Source: Mycobacteriaceae bacterium
GTDB lineage: Bacteria > Pseudomonadota > Gammaproteobacteria > Burkholderiales > Burkholderiaceae_D
DNA: 37,352 bases
NCBI GenBank assembly: GCA_903970145.1
Contig: CAJCHO010000045.1
Location: 1-37,352, forward strand
Direction: 5' to 3'
A program made the translations under genes and the position numbers. The notes below the pieces were generated by a model that searched no databases, was not told the DNA's origin, and saw nothing but the letters and a program-made list of their open reading frames with translations. Below, in pieces: positions 15,844-23,504 of the stretch (the first letter of the stretch is position 1; every line of letters begins with the position of its first letter).

Positions 15844-16566
15844 TTAGTCCATCCCGGTCTTGCCAGGCGACCAGTAGGCGCGAGTTACGCCTTTTGCGTG
15901 CGCTATACCGGACTGCTTGAGGTCCTTGCGAATCCGCTGAATTGAAGGCGCCTGACCGGTAAAAATCCAGGCGGGCGAGCCTAGAGTCGCCGCGCCTTCT
16001 GCGAGTCTCGAACCAAGTTCGCGCAGATGGGAACCATCAGGGCGCTTTTCTATCACGCTGGCGTTGGTGATCTCCAGCCGTTCCAGAACGGCCTGCGTCG
16101 CTCTTGCTGAATCTACCTCGAAGACAAAGCGCGAGGCCGAATTGATGCGCAGAAATCCATGCAAGGCGCGCGCCGTGGCAAGCGAGGTCTCGTCGCCTGT
16201 AAAGAGGAACGCCTGCGTCGGGTCCGAGAGCTCGAGTGCATCCTTGGGCCGCATTACACGACAGAGATCTCCCTTATTGGCAGACGCTGCCCACGCTGAT
16301 CCGGGGCCTCTGCCGTGCAGAAAACATACAAAGGACGCGCGACCGAGCTTGGCGTCGAGGTTGATCGGGGTGTAGGAGCGCTTATTCATGTTCCCGAGGT
16401 AGATCTGGACGCTATGACTAGGCTGCCAGCGCACTCCCTTGAAGCCTGCCCCTTCCATGCTAATCAGGCGAAACCGCTCCCCGATCTGCTCGACACCCGT
16501 GATCGTCACCGGGGAGAAGAGCAGTTTCTCGACGACACTAGACAGGATTGCCGGAACACCGCTCAT
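15844..16566 (-). CDS. Siderophore-interacting-protein-type FAD reductase
   Basis: The 240-residue protein from ATG 16566 has the fold of NADPH-dependent ferric-siderophore reductases. An N-terminal FAD-binding barrel carries R63-S-Y-T66, the FAD-contacting motif, and a C-terminal nucleotide-binding part contains FTGDETSLATARAL (about 133-146) and an AYWSPGK segment near the end. Such enzymes release iron from siderophores by reducing it, but single members can also act on other electron acceptors. A start further upstream at 16668 would overlap the neighbouring small gene. The N-terminus carries no signal peptide. There is no siderophore transport gene nearby, so the substrate is open. Confidence 0.82.
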   Translation of the reverse strand: MSGVPAILSSVVEKLLFSPVTITGVEQIGERFRLISMEGAGFKGVRWQPSHSVQIYLGNMNKRSYTPINLDAKLGRASFVCFLHGRGPGSAWAASANKGDLCRVMRPKDALELSDPTQAFLFTGDETSLATARALHGFLRINSASRFVFEVDSARATQAVLERLEITNASVIEKRPDGSHLRELGSRLAEGAATLGSPAWIFTGQAPSIQRIRKDLKQSGIAHAKGVTRAYWSPGKTGMD

Positions 16567-16618
16567 GATGGCTCTGAAGTCAGTTGGGGTAAGTGAAGAT
16601 TGCAGATGCGCAGCTGAT

Positions 16619-16969
16619 TCATGGAACGTCGTCCACGCGGCTCGCCTCGTCCCTGTGCCACCAGCCAAAGCCGTGGTGGTTTCGCATGCCCGCCCGGAAT
16701 CGCTCGCGCTCCTCCGGACTCATGCGCGCCCAGCGCTCCTGCATGCGGTGCCGCCAATGGCCGTGGCCGCCATGGCGATGGAAACCGCCAAAAAGGATTC
16801 GACACAGGACCAGTAGGCCAAGTGCCTGAATGAAATCAATTGGTCTCCAGCCGAATACCCCAGGTATCAGCCAATTCCAGAGTTGCTCAACGACGAATCC
16901 GAAGACGAGCAATCCGAAAACCAGGATCACAAGGATCTTCAATCCCTTGGCCAGCTTGTAAATTCTCAT
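16619..16969 (-). CDS. Two-TM small membrane protein with His-rich tail, partner of the ECF sigma factor
   Basis: This 116-residue protein starts 12 bases after the ECF sigma stop codon, with a good GAGGTG site. Residues about 11-36 and 43-63 are hydrophobic and likely cross the membrane. The remainder is strongly basic and His-rich: HRHGGHGHWRHR (about 65-76), then an ERWARMSPEERERFRAGM helix, then HHGFGWWHRDE. I recognise no anti-sigma domain, but the gene sits where an anti-sigma factor normally lies. The His clusters could bind a metal or haem. The gene is probably cotranscribed with the sigma factor. Role as anti-sigma or sensor is inference. Confidence 0.75.
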   Translation of the reverse strand: MRIYKLAKGLKILVILVFGLLVFGFVVEQLWNWLIPGVFGWRPIDFIQALGLLVLCRILFGGFHRHGGHGHWRHRMQERWARMSPEERERFRAGMRNHHGFGWWHRDEASRVDDVP

Positions 16970-16981
16970 CTGTGCACCTCA

Positions 16982-17551
16982 TCAATCCTCGTCATAGGGT
17001 TCCTCCATCCGCTTGAGTCGATCACGCAGATAGAGGACGGCATAACGTTTTCGGGACAGGAGCGTGTTGACACTTGTCCCGGTCTCATCCGACAGCTCCT
17101 TGAAGCTGCGGCCATCAATCTCGTGCGCGAGGAAAACTTCTCGTTGCGACTGCGGCAATTCGTCGAGTGCTTCCTCGAGTGCCTCGAGCAAGACCTTTCG
17201 GGCAAACAGGGCGTCGGGGCCGGCGTCCGGCGACGGCAGCAGATCGCCCAAGCTGTCCGCGCTCTCGTCGTCGCTTGCGTGCTCATCAAGCGACACATCT
17301 CTGCGCCTGCGAAAAAGATCCGTGATACGGTTTCGCGCAACTCGGAACAACCAGGCCGTGACTTGCTCTGCGGGCTTCAATAGCCGGTAAGCCTCGATCA
17401 GTTCGTAAAAGACATCCTGAACAATGTCTTCTACGTCGGCGCTGTCAAACACGCGACTGCGCACAAAGCGACGCAGTCGCGGTCCGTCACGCGTGATGGC
17501 CTCGGCGATCGATATGTCCTGCCGCTCGAGCGCCGACTCCTTGGTTTGCAT
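16982..17551 (-). CDS. ECF-family RNA polymerase sigma factor
   Basis: From ATG 17551 (AAGAGG 5-6 bases upstream) this encodes 189 residues; a TTG at 17563 is less likely. Region 2 is about 20-85 (FDSADVEDIVQDVFYELIEA, then TAWLFRVARNRITDLFRRRR). An acidic linker (DEHASDDESADS) follows, then region 4 at about 125-175 (EALDELPQSQREVFLAHEIDGRSFKELSDETGTSVNTLLSRKRYA). These are standard sigma-70 ECF features. The linker is longer and more acidic than in minimal ECF proteins. No anti-sigma with a zinc motif is adjacent; the only partner is the two-TM His-rich protein. The 153-base gap upstream shows no promoter I would commit to. Confidence 0.93.
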   Translation of the reverse strand: MQTKESALERQDISIAEAITRDGPRLRRFVRSRVFDSADVEDIVQDVFYELIEAYRLLKPAEQVTAWLFRVARNRITDLFRRRRDVSLDEHASDDESADSLGDLLPSPDAGPDALFARKVLLEALEEALDELPQSQREVFLAHEIDGRSFKELSDETGTSVNTLLSRKRYAVLYLRDRLKRMEEPYDED

Positions 17552-17704
17552 TCGCCTCTTCAATTCGATGTGGGGCTCGATCGACTCCCTGGAGGAGTTA
17601 ACGGCGGAGCGCGGCGAATATTGTAGAAAAGTGGAGCCTAGCAGGATTTATTTTTCAGGCAGGCTCATGGGAGACAGACTCCTGATGCAGCGCGACATCA
17701 CTAG

Positions 17705-19483
17705 CTAGGCCGGGTCAGTGATCACCCACAGGCCGCTGTAATCGCGCTTGGCCTTGCGCTTGGCGCCGGCAGCGGCGGTAGCGACATCTTCTGCATGACG
17801 AAACACGCCCGGTTCGACTACAACGGCGCCGATCGAGAGGGTCGTCAAGGGAAAGAAGGACATCGTACCGCTTCGGTCTTCGGCCTCGATCCCGCCGCGT
17901 GCAATGTCTTCCGGATCGAAAAACTCGCGAACACCGGTATTGAATTCCGTAAGAATTCGACCGCAGCGTTCCTCCCAGTCCTCACTCTGGAAGAGGATCA
18001 GGAAATCGTCACCGCCTACATGTCCGACAAAATCCCAGAAATTGGCTGCGTGGGAGACCGTGACCTTCGCCAAGAGGCGAATCACCTCGTCCCCGCGCCA
18101 GTAGCCGTATTGATCGTTGTAGGGTTTGAAATGATTCAGGTCGCAGTAGCAGCACACGAAACGGTTATTGCTCGCGATGAGCTTCTCGATGTGCATCGTG
18201 ATGGGGATATTTCCCGGTAGAAAGGTCAGGGGATTGGCGTGGCGTGCCGCTTCTACGCGGTGCTCAAGGACCTGACGCACCAACTGCTCGCCTGTGCCAA
18301 GGCCGAGGTATTGCCCGGCATCGGTGATTACGAAGCCTTCGGTCAGGTAGCGCTGATCGTCCGAGGTGAGGATACCGACCATGTCGTCGATCGAGGCGGC
18401 CTTGTCGAGCAGGATCGGGGTGCGATCCATGAATAGCGTACAGGAGCGTTTGCCGAATCGTTCCTTGTGAAACGGCTGCAGGTAGCGATCGATGAAATCG
18501 CGCCGGTTGATCAGTCCTACCGGTCGTCCGGCTTCGACAACTGCGATGGCATGAAACCGGGTATTAGCGTGAAAGATCAGCGAGACCTCGTCGTTGGTCG
18601 CGGCAACATCCACCGGGGGAATCGCGGAGGCGAGCTTCTCGGCGCTAAAGACGTGAGTGCGGTGACTCGCGGCAGTCTGCAGGCTCGCCACGCGGCGCTG
18701 CGCGATCGCGACCGCGGCGGCTTCCGAGATGCCGGGCTCGATCGTCGCGCTCGGCTGCGCCAGGAAATAGCCTTGCCCGAGCGAGATCCCGAGGTCGCGG
18801 ATGATGGCCAGCTCCTCCGCGTTCTCAATCCCTTCGGCAATGATCCGGCCACCCAGCGTCTCCGAGATGTGCACGACGGCCTTTAGCATCTGGACCTTGT
18901 AGGGATGGGCGGCAAGATCTCTGGTAAAGAACTTATCGACCTTTACGAACGAGGGTTGCAGTTCTGCCCAGACGCGCAGGCTGGAGCGTCCGTCGCCAAA
19001 ATCGTCGATGGCAAACAGGATTCCTGCACTGCGCAAGGTGGCCGCCACCACGGTCAGCTGGTGAATCTCCGAGACGCGCTCGTTTTCGGTGATTTCAAGA
19101 ACCACCTTGCGGGGCGACAGGCCGATCGAGGCGATCCAGCGCAAGAGAGTTTCGGGACCTCGCTGGCGAACGATTCTGAGCAGCACCGCAGCGCTGATGT
19201 TGAGGAATATCTTGTGGTCGTGGGTCATCGCCCCCGCCGCGACGATGGCGGCCAGCGCTGCCTCGACCTCGAGCTCAAAGAGCAATCCTTCGCCCGTTCC
19301 CGCGCGGAACAATGCGTCCGGATATTCCAGGAGTGAACCCTTCGGCCCGCGGATGAGAGCTTCCTGTCCGACGATTTCGCTATCGATGAGGGATACGATC
19401 GGCTGGAATACCGGGGTTAGCAGGTGTCCGCCGATGAGCTCGCGGACCGAGAGCGGCGCGCGGGGCGCGATGATTTGGTCCAT
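17705..19483 (-). CDS. EAL-CBS-GGDEF protein with a GGDDF variant
   Basis: The 592-residue protein from ATG 19483 is cytosolic. The longer frame to 19675 adds an unlikely Cys/Arg-rich leader. The order is EAL domain (about 15-255), paired CBS segments (about 275-420) and GGDEF domain (about 425-590). The EAL residues look complete: E41-A-L, LNISAAVL, LEITENE, IDDFGDGRSS, VKVDKFF and AEGIEN. The cyclase-like domain has CDLNHFKPYNDQYGYWRGDE and the signature GGDDF (490-494), where the fourth position is Asp instead of Glu, with no RxxD inhibitory site. CBS pairs often bind adenosine nucleotides, so this protein may couple energy state to c-di-GMP hydrolysis. Residual cyclase activity is uncertain. 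Confidence 0.9.
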   Translation of the reverse strand: MDQIIAPRAPLSVRELIGGHLLTPVFQPIVSLIDSEIVGQEALIRGPKGSLLEYPDALFRAGTGEGLLFELEVEAALAAIVAAGAMTHDHKIFLNISAAVLLRIVRQRGPETLLRWIASIGLSPRKVVLEITENERVSEIHQLTVVAATLRSAGILFAIDDFGDGRSSLRVWAELQPSFVKVDKFFTRDLAAHPYKVQMLKAVVHISETLGGRIIAEGIENAEELAIIRDLGISLGQGYFLAQPSATIEPGISEAAAVAIAQRRVASLQTAASHRTHVFSAEKLASAIPPVDVAATNDEVSLIFHANTRFHAIAVVEAGRPVGLINRRDFIDRYLQPFHKERFGKRSCTLFMDRTPILLDKAASIDDMVGILTSDDQRYLTEGFVITDAGQYLGLGTGEQLVRQVLEHRVEAARHANPLTFLPGNIPITMHIEKLIASNNRFVCCYCDLNHFKPYNDQYGYWRGDEVIRLLAKVTVSHAANFWDFVGHVGGDDFLILFQSEDWEERCGRILTEFNTGVREFFDPEDIARGGIEAEDRSGTMSFFPLTTLSIGAVVVEPGVFRHAEDVATAAAGAKRKAKRDYSGLWVITDPA

Positions 19484-19870
19484 TTTATTGGCTCTCGGCT
19501 GCGCGCACTGGCCGGCGGCAAGCGAGGCATGTTTTTGCAATGACCGGCAATCTGATTGTCTCGTAGCACGTGCGCGACGCAAGAATCGTTCAGAGTCGCA
19601 TTGCATTGTGACAATCATTGGTGAAACCACGCACACCGCAGTCGTACAGGCACGAGTGTCGTCTACGCGACACATTTTCCCGCCTGTGGGGCGCGTTGCG
19701 ATGGAAGTCGGTCACTGAGCACATCAGCTCCCGGGGTACTGGGACGAGCACTGGGGAACTTGAGGCTTGCGCGATCAGTCGGGCAAGTTCGAGCCAGGTG
19801 GGCTTATTGGCCCACACGCATGGAGCGTCTGGCTCGCGTCTTAGAGAGTCCGTCGCGATGGGTCGGGGAT
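19484..19870. other. Non-coding stretch with one small dyad
   Basis: These 387 bases hold no gene that I can support on either strand. ATTGTGACAAT (19605-19615) is a near-perfect dyad about 120 bases upstream of the EAL-CBS-GGDEF start and may be an operator for that gene. No clear promoter hexamers were seen. Confidence 0.3.
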
Positions 19871-20736
19871 TCAGCTTCCCGGATAGTGACCAGCGGCGAT
19901 GTCTTCAAGCAGGGTTGGATGCTCGGGTGTCCAGGCGAGCAGCTCGCGCGTCAATGCGCTTGAGGAGGGCACATCGGCAGCGAAGAACATGCCGAGCCAG
20001 CCAAAATGCTCGTTGGCTCGCTCGCCAGGAATGCTGGCTACTGGAAGGCTCAAATACCTGCCGAGGGCCGCGGCGATCTCGCGAGTCGCGACGCCCTCTT
20101 CCGCCACCGCGTGCAAGACGCTGCCGGGGGCGGCTTTGTCGACTGCCAACTGGATGAGTCTGGCCGCGTCCAGTCGGTGCCGAGATAGGCCGACACTGCA
20201 CTCTTGCGGGCGATCGTGGCGAGCGTCGCGACGAATCCGTGGTCCCCGCCCGAGCCATGCACGGTTGGCGCGAAGCGCATGACGATGGCTCGAATTCCAC
20301 GCTCAGTCAGGCTCAGTGTGTAAGCGGCGTTGGCTACGCGCGGATGGCTGGCAAGATGGGGTCTGTCGCTTTCCGTGGCGAGCCTGCCGGTAGCGAGACC
20401 AAGGGTGCCCGAGGCGATCAGGAGCGGGCCGCCGGAGCCTTCCAGGACCTGCGCGAAGGATTCGATCGCCGCACGGTCGGTTTGCGCCGCGGCGCCCATC
20501 TGAGAGAAATCGTGGTTGTAGCCGAGATGGACCACGCCCTCGGCGCGGGATGCGGCAGCTCGCAAGCCGTCGAGGTCGTCAAGGCTGCCGCGCACCACCT
20601 CGGCGCCGAGCTTGGCGACCCTGGCGGCGGCCGCGTCGCTTCGGGCCAGTCCCAGAACGTGATGGCCGGCCGCAAGGAGTTGGGTGACGCTGGCTGAACC
20701 GATCCAGCCGGACGCCCCGGTAACGAGAATTCTCAT
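19871..20736 (-). pseudogene. NAD-dependent epimerase/SDR-family gene, frameshifted
   Basis: The first part, from ATG 20736, encodes an extended SDR protein (VTGASGWIGSASV at about 5-17, then LGLARSD and VVHLGYNHDF). After AYLGT (near base 20180) the frame loses similarity and ends at 20050. A second minus-strand frame takes up the family sequence at once (RLDAARLIQLAVDKAAPGS, then HAVAEEGV) and runs to a stop at 19871-19873. The family normally has about ten more residues at the junction (an NRWPAVH-type segment before RLDAA). A deletion of roughly 30 bases that is not a multiple of three therefore explains both the gap and the shift. Intact length would be about 290-300 residues. An assembly error is possible. 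The gene is divergent from a TetR regulator. Confidence 0.8.
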
Positions 20737-20753
20737 GAGGACCCTTTCAGGAG

Positions 20754-20793
20754 TGATGTCATGTTATGCCATCATTATAGAGCTATGATGTCA
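20754..20793. promoter_or_regulatory. Candidate TetR operator between the epimerase pseudogene and the TetR gene
   Basis: TGATGTCA occurs twice as a direct repeat (20754-20761 and 20786-20793). CATCATTATAG (20770-20780) and CTATGATG (20783-20790) form an imperfect inverted repeat in an AT-rich patch that is unlike the surrounding GC-rich DNA. This is the expected layout for autoregulation by the adjacent TetR protein. Confidence 0.55.
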
Positions 20794-20819
20794 CTGTGTG
20801 TCAACATTAGCGCGAGATC

Positions 20820-21386
20820 ATGGGCCGATGGGAACCAAACGCTGAGGGGCGCCTTCGGGCGGCCGCCATGGAACTGTTCATTGAGCGCGGCTACGATAAG
20901 ACCACGGTGGCCGATATCGCAGAGCGATCCGGGCTTACCTCGCGAACTTTCTTTCGCCATTTCTCCGACAAGCGTGAAGTGCTCTTCAATGGATCCGAGC
21001 GCCTGCAGGAGAGCATGACCGAGGGCCTAGCCAATGCTCCGTTTAAGGCAACACCGATCGACGCCGTCGCAGCAGCCTTGGCCGCGAGCGCGGGCTTTTT
21101 CGGGGACAACCGCGAGTTTGCCCGCCAGCGCAGCGCGATCATCGCCGCCAATCCCGAGTTGTACGAGCGCGAGTTGATCAAACTCGCGACCCTGTCAGCC
21201 GCGCTCGCGAAGTCATTGCGCGCGCGTGGTGTCGCCGAACCGGATGCGAGTCTTGCCGCCGAGGCAGGCATGGCGGTCTTTCGCGTTGCATTTGCCCGCT
21301 GGGTCGAGCGCGCTGAGGTGCGCGGCTTTGGCGAGATCGTCAGCGAAGCCATGGCTAGACTGCGCGCTATCTCGGCCTTGAATTAA
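20820..21386 (+). CDS. TetR-family transcriptional regulator
   Basis: This 188-residue protein has the N-terminal TetR helix-turn-helix (about residues 10-55: AAAMELFIERGYDKTTVADIAERSGLT, then RTFFRHFSDKREVL). A helical ligand-binding part follows, with an ARQRSAIIAANPEL segment often seen in TetR proteins of this group. The ATG at 20820 has only a weak GAG upstream. It is divergent from the frameshifted epimerase gene with 83 bases between, and TetR proteins usually repress such a neighbour and themselves. With the target broken, it may now control only itself or genes elsewhere. The ligand is unknown. Confidence 0.92.
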   Translation: MGRWEPNAEGRLRAAAMELFIERGYDKTTVADIAERSGLTSRTFFRHFSDKREVLFNGSERLQESMTEGLANAPFKATPIDAVAAALAASAGFFGDNREFARQRSAIIAANPELYERELIKLATLSAALAKSLRARGVAEPDASLAAEAGMAVFRVAFARWVERAEVRGFGEIVSEAMARLRAISALN

Positions 21387-21398
21387 ATCGCCCAGCGC

Positions 21399-21426
21399 GC
21401 CTGGCGCATCGATGCGCGTGGCAGGC
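21399..21426. repeat. Palindromic hairpin downstream of the TetR gene
   Basis: The 14-base perfect palindrome GCGCATCGATGCGC (21404-21417) is flanked by GCCTG (21399-21403) and CAGGC (21422-21426), giving an extended stem with a 4-base bulge. It lies just after the TetR stop but has no T run, so it may be a weak terminator or a 3' stabiliser. Confidence 0.4.
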
Positions 21427-21646
21427 TTCGAATGCTCTGCCGGACGGCGTGGCTTTGCGAAGGAGTCTGTCGATTCACCACAGTGACGACACACGCGATG
21501 CGCGCGCCCTGTGGACAAAAATGTTGACAACCTACATTCAGAGTCTTCCCTAAGCACCTAATTTGCATCATTTTTGCTATCAAGAAACTGCCTCAAAAGG
21601 ATCACCTAAGTCATTGTTCTGTCTTGAAAAATTGCCTTTATTCGAC

Positions 21647-21675
21647 TTGACCCGCGAAAGTCCTTCCTCTACAGT
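21647..21675 (+). promoter_or_regulatory. Sigma70-like promoter of the dcw cluster
   Basis: TTGACC (21647-21652), a 17-base spacer and TACAGT (21670-21675). It has the best spacing and -35 match in this gap and lies just upstream of the MraZ boxes, placing the start of transcription near 21682. An additional TTGACA at 21524-21529 has no convincing -10 partner. Confidence 0.65.
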
Positions 21676-21685
21676 GCAAAAAAGT

Positions 21686-21720
21686 GTGGAGAAGTGGGAT
21701 TTTGTGGAACAATTCTCCAC
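21686..21720 (+). promoter_or_regulatory. MraZ boxes inside a perfect inverted repeat
   Basis: Three GTGG-type repeats start at 21686, 21694 and 21704, each followed by A or G-A, and match the TGGGN-like boxes bound by MraZ upstream of its own operon. GTGGAGAA (21686-21693) and TTCTCCAC (21713-21720) form a perfect 8-base inverted repeat around the other two boxes. MraZ binding here would repress the cluster, since the boxes sit right after the predicted transcription start. Confidence 0.65.
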
Positions 21721-21725
21721 CCGCT

Positions 21726-21753
21726 GGATGGGGCGTCGCAGGCGACGCCATCC
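21726..21753 (+). repeat. Strong stem-loop in the mraZ leader
   Basis: GGATGG (21726-21731) and CGTC (21734-21737) pair with GACG (21744-21747) and CCATCC (21748-21753). The stem is about ten base pairs with a 2-base bulge and a 6-base loop. It lies between the MraZ boxes and the ribosome site. There is no T run, so termination is not indicated. Confidence 0.55.
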
Positions 21754-21791
21754 GGCGTTTGTGCGCGTGAATGGTCAGGGAGGGCAAGAGG

Positions 21792-22220
21792 GTGTTTCAA
21801 GGCGCATCACAACTGAATCTGGATGCCAAAGGGCGCATGGCCGTACCGGCGCGGCATCGTGACGCGCTTGCGACCGATTGTGCCGGTCGTCTGACTCTCA
21901 CACGCCATCCGCACGGATGCGTGCTGATGTTTCCCCGTCCGGTCTGGGAGATGCATCGCGACAAGATCGCCGCATGGCCGCAGGCCGCACGCGCCTGGCA
22001 GCGCATCTTCCTCGGCAATGCGGTTGATGTTGATCTCGATACTGCGGGACGCATCCTCATTGCGCCGGAATTGCGTGGTGCGGCCAAACTCGGCAAGGAA
22101 GTCATGCTGCTGGGCATGGGCAGTCACTTTGAATTGTGGGACGCGCAGCTGCTCGGTCAGGACGAGACCGCGGCGCTAGAAGCCGGGATACCGGATGTCC
22201 TGTCGAATTACAGTTTCTGA
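21792..22220 (+). CDS. mraZ: Transcriptional regulator MraZ
   Basis: The 142-residue protein starts at GTG 21792, 7 bases after GGGAGGG; the family begins at this FQGAS segment, so the ATG at 21771 is rejected. Two AbrB-like swapped-hairpin half domains carry the DxxxR motifs [13 protein letters not shown] (about 11-23) and [13 protein letters not shown] (about 85-97). MraZ assembles into rings and binds repeats upstream of its own operon to repress the division and cell wall cluster; RsmH counteracts it in E. coli. The predicted boxes lie about 70-105 bases upstream. Its stop is 14 bases before rsmH. Confidence 0.95.
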   Translation: MFQGASQLNLDAKGRMAVPARHRDALATDCAGRLTLTRHPHGCVLMFPRPVWEMHRDKIAAWPQAARAWQRIFLGNAVDVDLDTAGRILIAPELRGAAKLGKEVMLLGMGSHFELWDAQLLGQDETAALEAGIPDVLSNYSF

Positions 22221-22234
22221 GCACGGCGGGCCAC

Positions 22235-23203
22235 ATGGAACAAGCGGTGCCGCAATTCGCGCATCGCACGGTACTCCTCGACGAGGCGTTGGGGGCGCTG
22301 GCGATAGATGGTGAGCGTCGCGAGGGTGTCTACATCGATGGCACCTTCGGGCGGGGTGGGCACAGTCGCGCCATCCTGGCACGCCTGTCCGAGAGTGGCC
22401 GGCTCATCGCTTTTGATCGCGACCCCGAAGCGGTCGCGGCGGCCGGCACGATTCGCGACACCCGATTCTCGATCGTTCATACCAGTTTTGCGCAGCTCGC
22501 CGACGAACTCGCGCGCCTTGGAATCGAGGCGGTCTCAGGCGTGCTGTTTGATCTTGGCGTCTCGTCTCCCCAGATCGACGACGCGCAGCGCGGATTCAGC
22601 TTTCGAAACGATGGCCCGCTTGACATGCGCATGGATCCAACCCGCGGCGAGCCGGCATCGGCCTGGCTGGCGCGGGCGTCAGTCGATGAGATCAGGGAGG
22701 TAATCAGCGACTATGGGGAAGAACGGTTTGCTTTTCAGATTGCAAAGGCGCTTGTTGCTCGCCGCGCAGAACGACCGCTTTCAAGCACACGAGAGCTTGC
22801 CGCGCTCGTGGCAGGCGTCGTCCGCACCCGCGAAAAAGGCCAAGACCCCGCAACGCGTACGTTTCAGGCTATACGGATTTACATCAATCAAGAGCTTGCG
22901 GAGCTCGAGCAGGGGTTGACGGCAGCCATGGATGCCCTTGCCCCCGGCGGACGACTGGTCGTGATCAGTTTCCACTCCCTGGAGGATCGCATCGTCAAGC
23001 GCTTTCTGAATGCGCTCGCCAACCCTGCGCAACCGCCCGCGCGCCTGCCGATCAAGGCGATGGATCTGCCGCGCGCAACGATCCGGCGCGCCAGAAAGCT
23101 CAGTCCAGGCAGCGCAGAAATCAGCGCAAATCCACGCGCCCGCTCGGCCGTGATGCGCGTCGCCGAAAAGCTGGCAGCCGGGGTGTCCCATGACGCGCAT
23201 TAA
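22235..23203 (+). CDS. rsmH: 16S rRNA (cytosine-1402-N4)-methyltransferase RsmH
   Basis: This 322-residue cytosolic enzyme (also called MraW) methylates N4 of C1402 in 16S rRNA using S-adenosylmethionine. The SAM-binding motif is D35-G-T-F-G-R-G-G-H43, and [27 protein letters not shown] and [16 protein letters not shown] are the usual conserved blocks. I chose ATG 22235 because homologues begin a few residues before [10 protein letters not shown]. The longer upstream frame overlaps mraZ out of phase. Its last codons overlap ftsL by 14 bases. Confidence 0.96.
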   Translation: MEQAVPQFAHRTVLLDEALGALAIDGERREGVYIDGTFGRGGHSRAILARLSESGRLIAFDRDPEAVAAAGTIRDTRFSIVHTSFAQLADELARLGIEAVSGVLFDLGVSSPQIDDAQRGFSFRNDGPLDMRMDPTRGEPASAWLARASVDEIREVISDYGEERFAFQIAKALVARRAERPLSSTRELAALVAGVVRTREKGQDPATRTFQAIRIYINQELAELEQGLTAAMDALAPGGRLVVISFHSLEDRIVKRFLNALANPAQPPARLPIKAMDLPRATIRRARKLSPGSAEISANPRARSAVMRVAEKLAAGVSHDAH

Positions 23204-23504
23204 CGTCGTGCTGATGCTCGTACTCATTGCCTGCGCGCTCTCGCTGGTTTCGGCGCGCTTTAGCACGCGCCACCTGACAGGTGATCTCGAGAACGCCGTG
23301 GCACAAGCCCGTAAACTCGAAATCGACTGGAACCAGCTGCAACTGGATCAGGCGAGCCTGTCCAAGCACACGCTCATCGAGGCGGCCGCGCGCAAGGAAC
23401 TCGGGATGCAGGCCGTTGCGCCAGGCAAGACCCAATACCTTACTGTGACGGTGCACTCAGGCGTGTCGCTGCATGACACGCCCGGCGCAGGGGACGCGCA
23501 GTGA
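23190..23504 (+). CDS. ftsL: Cell division protein FtsL
   Basis: The 104-residue bitopic protein has a short cytoplasmic start and a membrane helix at about residues 4-22. A periplasmic coiled coil follows (about 24-60, [28 protein letters not shown]), then the AARKELGM segment typical of FtsL. With FtsB and FtsQ it forms the complex that activates FtsWI at the septum. Sequence conservation in this family is low, but size, topology and position between rsmH and ftsI make the call safe. It overlaps rsmH by 14 bases and the ftsI start by 4. Confidence 0.92.
   Translation: MTRINVVLMLVLIACALSLVSARFSTRHLTGDLENAVAQARKLEIDWNQLQLDQASLSKHTLIEAAARKELGMQAVAPGKTQYLTVTVHSGVSLHDTPGAGDAQ

Noticed and set aside
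21510-21518. DnaA-box-like TGTGGACAA upstream of mraZ, as part of a replication origin
   Set aside because: A single imperfect box without clustering, an AT-rich unwinding region or dnaA/dnaN nearby.
21771-21773. ATG at 21771 as the mraZ start
   Set aside because: It would lie upstream of the strong GGGAGGG site and add seven residues not seen in MraZ proteins; GTG 21792 fits both.
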